Positions 12,498-17,963 of a stretch of 17,963 nucleotides of DNA are shown here, piece after piece; positions within the stretch are counted from its first letter, which is position 1, and each line of letters begins with the position of its first letter. Location of the stretch: positions 1 through 17,963 of the forward strand of contig NZ_CP108050.1 in NCBI RefSeq assembly GCF_041435115.1, in the 5' to 3' direction. Position numbers and translations under genes: made by a program. The notes below the pieces were generated by a model. The model was not told where the DNA came from. It saw only the letters and a program-made list of their open reading frames with translations, and searched no databases. The DNA comes from Streptomyces sp. NBC_00289 (GTDB lineage: Bacteria > Actinomycetota > Actinomycetes > Streptomycetales > Streptomycetaceae).

Positions 12498-12664
12498 TGG
12501 CGAGCGCGAAGGCTCTGAACCCGCCGAAGGGTCAGTGCCGCCAGTGCTGGCTTCACGCCTACGACAGCCGGGCCCAGCACAAGCACCTCGCCCCGCGCGA
12601 GGACTGCCCGGCCTGCGTGTCCCACATGGGCGGCAAGTGCCCCGACTCGATGATCGTGAGGTGA
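12497..12664 (+). CDS. Cysteine/histidine-rich small zinc-binding-like protein
   Basis: A 55-residue protein whose ATG overlaps the preceding stop (TGATG). It contains CRQCWLHAYDSRAQHKHL, then CPACVSHMGGKCP, giving CxxC-x2-H, H-x-H and CxxC groups suited to one or two zinc ions. No family is recognised. Similar small zinc proteins are common among plasmid transfer genes of Streptomyces, where their roles are unknown. Confidence 0.72.
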   Translation: MASAKALNPPKGQCRQCWLHAYDSRAQHKHLAPREDCPACVSHMGGKCPDSMIVR

Positions 12665-12668
12665 CCCG

Positions 12669-12968
12669 ATGAGGACCCTGATCGCCCTCCCCGTGTTCTA
12701 CGTCGTCTCCCGGGCCCCGCAGCTCGGTGGGCTCCTGGTCGGTCTCGGCCTGGTCGGTCTGCTGACCCAGAGCGGGATGCCGATCGCCTCCGGGCTCGTG
12801 GTCCTGGCCGTCGCCCTCCTCGGCTCCCTGGCCGTCGGCCTCGCCTGCGCCCTGCCCCTGCTGGCCACGACGAACGGCGGTCGCCGCGCCGTCAAGGACG
12901 CCTGCTGGCAGGCCGCCGACGACGTTGCCGACTGGGCCGGATGGGAGACCGGACCACCGAATCCGTGA
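12669..12968 (+). CDS. Small membrane protein, possible spread (Spd) protein
   Basis: A 99-residue protein, ATG at 12669 with GAGGTG upstream, where the preceding gene ends. Two or three hydrophobic segments are visible: LIALPVFYVV (near 4-13), LGGLLVGLGLVGLL (19-32) and a long GLVVLAVALLGSLAVGLACALPLL (42-65). A soluble tail, RRAVKDACWQAADDVADWAGW, follows. Small hydrophobic proteins beside traB often act in intramycelial spread. The assignment here rests on context and hydrophobicity only. Confidence 0.72.
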   Translation: MRTLIALPVFYVVSRAPQLGGLLVGLGLVGLLTQSGMPIASGLVVLAVALLGSLAVGLACALPLLATTNGGRRAVKDACWQAADDVADWAGWETGPPNP

Positions 12969-12982
12969 CCTGTCCGCTCCCC

Positions 12983-13022
12983 GTGGTGGGCTCGTGGACC
13001 CACAAGCCCATGAGCCCACCAC
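12983..13022 (+). terminator. Intergenic hairpin within the transfer operon
   Basis: GTGGTGGGCTC (12983-12993) pairs perfectly with GAGCCCACCAC (13012-13022) around an 18-base loop. It lies between the membrane protein gene and the zinc-binding RRQ-motif gene, and may attenuate or stabilise parts of the long mRNA. Confidence 0.45.
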
Positions 13023-13053
13023 ACCCCGACTACCAGCCAAGGAGGTGACCGAC

Positions 13054-13437
13054 GTGAAGTTCTTCGACCCGGACGGCGAGGAGTACGGCATCCCGACCTA
13101 CCCGCGCAAGTTCGCCCCCGAGGGCCTGGCCACTCGCCGCCAGCTCCGCGCCCGGGGCCTCCGTCCCAACGGCCAGGACGTTGTCGCTCAGATCCTCTGG
13201 CACGGCCGGCGCGACCCGCGCACCCGGGTCCGCCCGGTCCGTGCCGCCTACCTCTACCGCATCGACCTGGCCGCCCCCGTCCGGCCGATGACGCCGGGGC
13301 GGATGCGCGCGGTCGCCGCCATGATGCGCGCCCGCCGCACCTGCTCCGACTGCCTCGTCACCTACGACTTCGTGATCCCGACGTCCCTCGGCTGCTGCCC
13401 TGGGTGCGCCGACAACCCGGCCGCCCTCGCGGCGTGA
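13054..13437 (+). CDS. RRQRL-motif-like zinc-binding protein
   Basis: A 127-residue protein. The GTG at 13054 is chosen for a full AAGGAGG at 13039-13045 with 8-bp spacing. The core begins TRRQLRARGLRPNGQDVVAQ, followed by ILWHGRRDPRTR, AYLYRIDLAAPVRPMTP and a C-terminal zinc ribbon RRTCSDC...GCCPGC. This order matches the RRQRL-motif zinc-binding proteins that I remember from Streptomyces plasmids and integrative elements, where they lie among transfer genes. The biochemical role is not established. The spacing to neighbours suggests membership of the same transcript as traB. Confidence 0.82.
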   Translation: MKFFDPDGEEYGIPTYPRKFAPEGLATRRQLRARGLRPNGQDVVAQILWHGRRDPRTRVRPVRAAYLYRIDLAAPVRPMTPGRMRAVAAMMRARRTCSDCLVTYDFVIPTSLGCCPGCADNPAALAA

Positions 13438-13451
13438 AGGAGAGACCAGCC

Positions 13452-13844
13452 ATGAACCACAACGAGATCCAGCACTTCGAGCCGCAGCCGCTGCCCGTCA
13501 TCCCGCCCGGCATGACCGTCGCGTACACCGTCCAGGGCCAGCCGGTCTACGTCCCCCAGCAGCAGGCCCAGCCGCAGCCGGTCATCGTCCAGATGCCGTC
13601 CCAGCCGATCCCGACCTGGCTCCGCAACGGCCTGATCGCCTCCGTCGGCCTGTTGATCCTGTGCACCCCCGCCGCCGTCCTCCTGGTCGTCGCCGCCCCC
13701 GCCATCGCCGCTACCGGCGTCGCCGTGGCGGGGGCAGGCCAGGCCATCGCCTACAGCGGCATCGGCGTCGGCATCGGCGTGATCGGCGTCGCCGCCGCCA
13801 TCAAGAGCCTGCGCGAGACGCCCCGCGCCGCGAAGAAGAAGTGA
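13452..13844 (+). CDS. Membrane protein, Spd-like
   Basis: A 130-residue protein, ATG at 13452 after AAGGAG. The N-terminal 55 residues are hydrophilic and rich in Pro/Gln (VPQQQAQPQPVIVQMPSQP). Then come LIASVGLLILCTPAAVLLVV and a following alanine/valine stretch, then a Gly/Ile-rich segment GIGVGIGVIGVAAAI and a basic tail RETPRAAKKK. Two to three membrane helices are likely. This layout is typical of small hydrophobic proteins preceding traB in Streptomyces transfer operons; the exact role in plasmid spread is inferred. Confidence 0.8.
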   Translation: MNHNEIQHFEPQPLPVIPPGMTVAYTVQGQPVYVPQQQAQPQPVIVQMPSQPIPTWLRNGLIASVGLLILCTPAAVLLVVAAPAIAATGVAVAGAGQAIAYSGIGVGIGVIGVAAAIKSLRETPRAAKKK

Positions 13845-13862
13845 CCGTCACCCGAACCCTGA

Positions 13863-13895
13863 TGACGTCACGAGGCCGTGAGGCCGCGACGTCAC
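13863..13895. repeat. Dispersed GAGGCC element, copy 5, with ACGTCAC ends
   Basis: The intergenic stretch holds GACGTCAC, CACGAGGCC, GTGAGGCC and a second GACGTCAC in a row. It shares GTCACGAGGCC with the hairpin at 5811-5836 and ATGACGTCAC with 1978-1987. Confidence 0.45.
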
Positions 13896-13921
13896 AACAA
13901 GCCACGAAAGGCAGCCTGACC

Positions 13922-14971
13922 ATGAAGAAGTCCCTCGGCTGGGTGAAGATCACCCTCCTGTCCGTCACGGCCCTGGTGATGGTCGGCGTCGGCGCCCTCG
14001 GCGGTGTCGGCACCTACTCCAACCTCTCCCACCGCTACGGAGGCGAGACCGCCCTCGGTGCCCTCGGCGCCGGTGAAGGCGCGACCGCCGTCCTGGCCCT
14101 GGTCCTCCTCGTCACCACCGTGTTCAACCGGCCTGCCCCGAAGCTGGTCCGCCTCGGACTGTGGGCCCTGCCGGCCGCCGCCGCCGTGATGGGCGCGACC
14201 GCCGCCAACGGCACGGGCCAGACGATCGTGTACGCCCTGACCCCGATGGCCATCACCGCGTCGGCTGAGTCCGTCGCCTACCTCGCACGCCTCGCCGTCG
14301 TCCACCAGGAGGGCCGCGACGTCGAAGCGGAGGCCCGCGCCGCCGCCCTCGTCCGTGACCTGGCCTACCACCAGGCCCGCGCCGCCGCCCACCCGGACAA
14401 GAAGGTCCGCGAGAAGTCGGTGAAGAAGTCCTGGAAGCTCGCGGCGAAGGTCGGCACGGGCGACACGACCCTCGGGACGGACCTGCTGGACGTCCAGCGC
14501 GTCCGCCTCACCCAGGGTGCCGACATCGCCTTGGAGCGGATGTTCGCCCCCGGCCTGTCCGCCACGGCCCCCGCCCTCGCCCCGGCATCCGCCGACACGG
14601 TCCCCGCCATCCTCGCCGCGTCCGCTGATGACGCCACGAGCCCGCGCACCCACGAGGCCACTATCCACGCGGACACGAACGGATATCCGGCCGACGAGGG
14701 CTCTGACCAGGAAGAAAGCACCGAGAACGTCCGCCCGACCCTCAAGGTCGTCCGCGACGTCAAGGCCAAGGGCAAGTCCATGCGCGCCGACGTCCGCGAA
14801 ATGGTCGCCAGCGGCGTCACGAACGTCCGGCACGTGGCCGACGCCATCGCCACCCGCCACGGCCGCGACGCCGACGACAAGGGCTTCCAGGCCACCGTCG
14901 GCAAGTACGTCCGCGAGGCCAAGGCGGACATCCCCCAGGACGACAGCGCCAACACCGGCCAGTACCTCTGA
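13922..14971 (+). CDS. SpdB-like membrane protein with C-terminal DNA-binding-like tail
   Basis: A 349-residue protein, ATG at 13922. The first 125 residues hold about four membrane segments (ITLLSVTALVMVGVGALGGV, ATAVLALVLLVTTVF, LGLWALPAAAAVMGATAA and IVYALTPMAITASAESVAYL), resembling the SpdB/DUF2637 layout of Streptomyces plasmids. A charged helical middle (EAEARAAALVRDLAYHQARA) and a disordered acidic region follow. The final 60 residues (VREMVASGVTNVRHVADAIA, then FQATVGKYVREAK) look like a helix-turn-helix. SpdB proteins help plasmid spread through the mycelium, and DNA binding has been reported for a family member. It directly precedes traB. Confidence 0.82.
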   Translation: MKKSLGWVKITLLSVTALVMVGVGALGGVGTYSNLSHRYGGETALGALGAGEGATAVLALVLLVTTVFNRPAPKLVRLGLWALPAAAAVMGATAANGTGQTIVYALTPMAITASAESVAYLARLAVVHQEGRDVEAEARAAALVRDLAYHQARAAAHPDKKVREKSVKKSWKLAAKVGTGDTTLGTDLLDVQRVRLTQGADIALERMFAPGLSATAPALAPASADTVPAILAASADDATSPRTHEATIHADTNGYPADEGSDQEESTENVRPTLKVVRDVKAKGKSMRADVREMVASGVTNVRHVADAIATRHGRDADDKGFQATVGKYVREAKADIPQDDSANTGQYL

Positions 14972-14975
14972 CCAA

Positions 14976-15019
14976 CCGCCCGGCAGGCCCACTCCTGCCA
15001 GAGACCACCTGCCGGGCGG
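14976..15019 (+). terminator. Hairpin between the SpdB-like gene and traB
   Basis: CCGCCCGGCAGG (14976-14987) pairs perfectly with CCTGCCGGGCGG (15008-15019) around a 20-base loop, just after the stop codon. There is no U-tract. It may attenuate transcription or protect upstream mRNA, keeping TraB levels low. Confidence 0.55.
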
Positions 15020-15051
15020 CTCCGGTCCCTCCCACAAAGGGGAAGAACCTC

Positions 15052-17538
15052 ATGCACAGCATGTCCGCCCTCGCGGCGAACACCACCACCACACCCCCGG
15101 CCGTCGGCGGCTGGGGCCTCGCCGCTGTCGTCGTTGTCCTCCTGGTCATCGCCACCAAGAAGGGCGCGGGTGCCGCCGCCACCGGCCAGACCGGCAAGGT
15201 CCGCAGCTTCTTCCGCGCCCTGATCAGCGCTTTCAAGGCCCTGGGCAGCATCTTCCGCGCCATCTGGGCCGTCGTGCGCTTCTACGGCGGCCGGGAGCTC
15301 CGGGGCGAGCCCCGCAGCACCGCCACGTTCCTCCGCGCCGGAACCCCGATCGGTGGGCCCGTGCAGGCCCCGCCCACCGTCTCCATGGACTCCGTGGCCG
15401 CCCTCCCGCCGAAGGTGAGCCTGGTCAAGAAGCCGCGCCGCCAGCCCAGCCCCTGGGCCCGGGACGCCGCCGCCTGGCTCAACGACTACAGCGGCCGGGG
15501 CGCCCGTGCCCTCGACCGCGCCGTCCGTACGGCCCTGTGGAGCGCCCGCGCCGCCGGGAAGCTCTGGCGCTTCCTGCGGGCCATCTGGCGCTTCCTCGCG
15601 GCCGTCTACGCCTTCCTGGCGCCGGTCGTGGCCGCCCTCGCCCGCGCGGCGCGTGGCTGGCACTGCTGGCCGTACGCCGCCCGCGGCCTGGCCCGCCTGG
15701 CCCTCACCGCCGCCCTGGTCGGCCTCGCCGTCCCGGCCTGGCGCACCTGGACCGTCCTCGGCCTGGTCCTGGTCGCGGCCGGCGCTTTCGCCCTCGCCCA
15801 CCGCTTCCGCCCGACCCCGCCCGGCGATGACGCCGTGTACGGGCCCCGGATCTGGGCCGTCCTCCGTGACGACCTGGACCTCCCCGGAGACGAGCCGCGC
15901 GAGAACTGGCTGCGCCTCCCGGCCTCCCTGGCAGCCCCGGACGCCCGGATCGTCATCCGCCTGCCCTGGACCTGGCGCGGGTCCGACATCGACCGCGAGA
16001 ACCTGTCCGCCCTGGTCAACAGCCGTATCCCCGGGCAGTGGGTCGGCCGGGTCAGCCTGACCGGCGAGACCTTCACCGCCGTCTACACCCACAAGCCCGC
16101 CCCCAAGCCGCCGGCCCCCGTGCCCACGCCTCCCAAGGCCGTCGACATCGAGGAGCCGCGCGTCCAGGAGGCCCTGGCCAACCTCGCCCCGGAGGAATTC
16201 CTCCTCGGTGCAGACGAGAACAACGAGCTGGTTGTCCGCCGGATGGCAGGCGAAGTTTCGCACTGGGCCTACTCCGTCGGCTCCGGTGGTGGAAAGTCCA
16301 CGACCCTCCAGTGGCTCGCAGTCCAGATGATTCTGAAGCGCGGAACCATCGTCGGAGTTGACCCGAAGCTCATCAGCCTTGCGCCCCTCGAAGGGGTGCC
16401 CGGCGTATTCCTCTACAAGGACCCCGAGAACGGCCGCGATATGCGCAACGTTCTTTACTGGGTGGCCGACGTCGTGATGGCTCGCTTTTACGAGATCGAG
16501 CAGGGCACCGCGAAGGAATTCGACCCGCTGTATGTGTTCCTGGAGGAATGCAACGAGCTTGCCGGAATCCTCCGGAACGTGTGGAACAAGATTCGCACTA
16601 AGAAGGGTGATGACAAGGACCCCGCCGCCGATCCGATTTGGGAAGAGGCCGTTGCCCGCATTCTCCGCTTCGGCCGCGCGGCGAATGTCCACCTGCTCGC
16701 AGTGTTCCAGGACTTCAAGGACAACGAATTCAGCGGCCAGTCCCTCCGTCCGCTTTTCCCGTTCAAGGTGCTCGGCAGTTATGACCCCCACCAGTGGGAG
16801 CGCATTACCGGACTGCCCAAGAGTGTTATGCCCCCGAGCGTGCGGAAGCCGGGCCGAATGGTCACCGTGACCGACGGAGTTCCTTTCTCCTACCAGACCC
16901 CCTATCTGTTCCTCGACGAGGAGAACGAGGACGGGGAAATGGACAGGCGCGGTGCCAGCGAAGAAGAGGCCAAGGTCCTCTACAACAAGCTCTACAAGGA
17001 GCTGCGCGAGCGCCACGGGTGGAGCGACCGCGGCCTCTACAGCGAGCCGCCGGCCAACAGCCCCCGGGGCGTCCCGCGGCTCCTCCAGGACCGCCTGGAG
17101 GGCCTGTCACGTGACACCGACCCCAACACGCCGAACGGGGGCTCTGAGGGGGGTCTGAGCGACGAAACCGCAGGTCGCGGTGTCACGCTCCCTGGCAGTG
17201 TGACACCCGGCGTGACACCCCAGCGTGACAGGCTGCGCCTGGTCCCCGGCCAGGGCGGCGCCGAGGGCTCAGAGGACCCCCTGGCGGCCCCCGTGCTCCT
17301 CAGCGTGGCCGAGATCGCCCGCGAGATGCAGGCCCGCGGCTACGACATCGAAGCGGGCCTGATCCGCACCCACAAGTCGCGCCGGGACAAGGGAATGAAC
17401 AACGGATTCCCCACCGGTATCGGTGAGGGGCGCGACGAGAAGTTCACGCTGGCCCAGCTCATCACCTACTACGAGCAGCGCGGCATCGAGAAGCGCGAGG
17501 AAAGCGAGGCAGAGGCAGAGCAGGACGACGCTGTCTGA
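15052..17538 (+). CDS. traB: TraB-type FtsK/SpoIIIE DNA translocase for conjugation
   Basis: An 828-residue protein, ATG at 15052 with AAGGGG upstream. Residues 20-36 form a first membrane helix, and three more lie at about 172-252. The ATPase core has Walker A GSGGGKST (410-417, K415) and Walker B-like LYVFLEE (E498, E499), followed by LLAVFQDFK. The C-terminal 100 residues (SVAEIAREMQARGYDI, then HKSRRDKGMNNG) resemble a winged-helix/HTH DNA-recognition domain. Streptomyces TraB proteins form hexameric pores and move double-stranded plasmid DNA between hyphae, recognising 8-bp repeats. Codon use is clearly less GC-biased across the core (about 16192-16980) than on either side. It is the last gene of the operon, followed by a U-tract terminator. 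Confidence 0.92.
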   Translation: MHSMSALAANTTTTPPAVGGWGLAAVVVVLLVIATKKGAGAAATGQTGKVRSFFRALISAFKALGSIFRAIWAVVRFYGGRELRGEPRSTATFLRAGTPIGGPVQAPPTVSMDSVAALPPKVSLVKKPRRQPSPWARDAAAWLNDYSGRGARALDRAVRTALWSARAAGKLWRFLRAIWRFLAAVYAFLAPVVAALARAARGWHCWPYAARGLARLALTAALVGLAVPAWRTWTVLGLVLVAAGAFALAHRFRPTPPGDDAVYGPRIWAVLRDDLDLPGDEPRENWLRLPASLAAPDARIVIRLPWTWRGSDIDRENLSALVNSRIPGQWVGRVSLTGETFTAVYTHKPAPKPPAPVPTPPKAVDIEEPRVQEALANLAPEEFLLGADENNELVVRRMAGEVSHWAYSVGSGGGKSTTLQWLAVQMILKRGTIVGVDPKLISLAPLEGVPGVFLYKDPENGRDMRNVLYWVADVVMARFYEIEQGTAKEFDPLYVFLEECNELAGILRNVWNKIRTKKGDDKDPAADPIWEEAVARILRFGRAANVHLLAVFQDFKDNEFSGQSLRPLFPFKVLGSYDPHQWERITGLPKSVMPPSVRKPGRMVTVTDGVPFSYQTPYLFLDEENEDGEMDRRGASEEEAKVLYNKLYKELRERHGWSDRGLYSEPPANSPRGVPRLLQDRLEGLSRDTDPNTPNGGSEGGLSDETAGRGVTLPGSVTPGVTPQRDRLRLVPGQGGAEGSEDPLAAPVLLSVAEIAREMQARGYDIEAGLIRTHKSRRDKGMNNGFPTGIGEGRDEKFTLAQLITYYEQRGIEKREESEAEAEQDDAV
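17105..17232. repeat. GTGACA-type repeats in the traB 3' end, candidate transfer locus (clt)
   Basis: A palindrome TGTCACGTGACA lies at 17105-17116. Further sites are GTGTCAC (17180-17186), TGACACC (17201-17207), GTGACACC (17212-17219) and GTGACAGG (17225-17232). They lie in the segment coding the linker before TraB's C-terminal DNA-binding-like domain. TraB recognition repeats of 8 bp near traB are known from other Streptomyces plasmids. Confidence 0.5.
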
Positions 17539-17558
17539 CCTGCGGAAACACGGAAACG

Positions 17559-17582
17559 GCCCCCTCTACGGAGGGGGCTTTT
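17559..17582 (+). terminator. Intrinsic terminator of the transfer operon
   Basis: GCCCCCTC (17559-17566) pairs with GAGGGGGC (17571-17578) around TACG, followed directly by TTTT. It is the clearest factor-independent terminator in the window, 20 bp after the traB stop. Confidence 0.9.
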
Positions 17583-17752
17583 CCATGCCCGGGGGTGCCG
17601 TAGAATCCCAGAAACTACACAGGCAATCGGTGTGATGCATTCCAGAAAAGAGGGGTTGCGGGCCCCTCGATTGGGGGTGTATAAACGTGTTCTGAGGGTC
17701 CGATAAGGGCCCAGAAAATCACCGGAGAATCACCCTGATTGATCGGTTCGGA
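17583..17752. other. Right subterminal stretch without a gene
   Basis: No credible gene was seen. The stretch is AT-richer than the plasmid body. It contains a small hairpin GAGGGG-N7-CCCCTC near 17651-17669 and an imperfect repeat AATCACC (from about 17708 and 17729). Confidence 0.5.
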
Positions 17753-17963
17753 GAATTCAAGAAAGGGGCAAAAATGGGGAAGATCGGAAATTCTGAGAAT
17801 TCAGAAAATGGGCCGATGCGCGAAGCGCGAGGCTCTGGAATTCGAATTCTTGGCCGCGCCGATAAACGGCGAGAAACCCCCGGCTGAAAGTCGCGAAGCG
17901 GCTTTCATAAAGGCCGCAAGCGGCCTCGGATTCCGAATTCGAATTCGCTCCGCGAATTCATGG
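17753..17963. repeat. Right end: telomere-like palindromes, GAATTC-rich
   Basis: GAATTC occurs at 17753, 17797, 17838, 17844, 17935, 17941 and 17954. Hairpins include CGCCG-ATAAA-CGGCG (near 17859-17873), GAAAGTCGC-GAA-GCGGCTTTC (17886-17906, one wobble pair), AGGCCGC-AA-GCGGCCT (17911-17926) and GAATTCGC-TCC-GCGAATTC (17941-17959). The last is the exact reverse complement of 35-53, so both ends present GAATTCGCGGAGCGAATTC reading inward. Beyond this element the two ends are not homologous. Confidence 0.7.

Noticed and set aside
13661..14971. Upstream extension of the SpdB-like protein
   Set aside because: The extra codons read as an Arg-rich shadow of the preceding membrane protein; the ATG at 13922 gives a normal membrane-segment start.
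17105..17116. TGTCACGTGACA as a chromosomal-type parS
   Set aside because: It shares only the CACGTG core with GTTTCACGTGAAAC, and the plasmid's ParB-like protein is of the ribbon-helix-helix type, which does not use parS.
1..17963. Integrative element (AICE) like pSAM2
   Set aside because: No integrase, excisionase, tRNA-derived attachment site or RepSA-type protein was found; the ends look like telomeres.

Overview
The window looks like an essentially complete small linear plasmid of a Streptomyces or close relative. Supporting points are the very high GC with G/C-ending codons, Streptomyces-type conjugation genes (an FtsK-like TraB, Spd-like membrane proteins, a GntR/KorA-type repressor), and clusters of short palindromes with three-base GNA loops at both ends, which is how Streptomyces telomeres look. 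No integrase, tRNA, rRNA, CRISPR array, transposase, resistance gene or biosynthetic gene was seen.

Layout, left to right. 1-209: palindrome-rich left end. 452-1869 (minus): a DUF3307-like membrane protein and a 285-residue DNA-binding-like protein; the latter has a promoter carrying two 18-bp palindromic operators. 2093-3500 (minus): a partition operon of parA, a ribbon-helix-helix parB-like gene and a small zinc-ribbon gene, joined by GTGA overlaps. 3501-4562: about 1 kb without a gene, packed with 9-bp and 12-bp direct repeats and long inverted repeats; this is the candidate origin and centromere. 4563-5716 (minus): two genes of unknown function. 5876-10141 (minus): a 1226-residue replication protein (DUF927-type ATPase joined to a Tap/family-B-polymerase-like C-terminal half), followed 6 bp later by a 192-residue basic, proline-rich protein. 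10419-11099 (minus): the GntR repressor. 11134-17582 (plus): a divergent transfer operon with an ECF-like sigma factor, four tiny or small proteins, membrane and zinc proteins, a SpdB-like protein and TraB, closed by a U-tract terminator. 17583-17963: palindrome-rich right end.

How it may work together. The GntR repressor probably binds three CTTCC-N4-GGAAG-type sites between itself and the transfer operon and controls both directions. TraB would move double-stranded DNA, possibly recognising GTGACA-type repeats in its own 3' end. The large ATPase/Tap-like protein and its downstream partner are the best candidates for plasmid replication and end maintenance, because no canonical tap-tpg pair is encoded. 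A 44-bp iteron module upstream of parA is repeated inside the linker-coding part of the replication gene.

The most novel points are the helicase/Tap-like fusion with its possible new terminal protein, the non-homologous GAATTC-rich ends that share one 19-bp palindrome, and the duplicated iteron module. All functional statements come from reading the sequence and remembered family features; no database search was possible.
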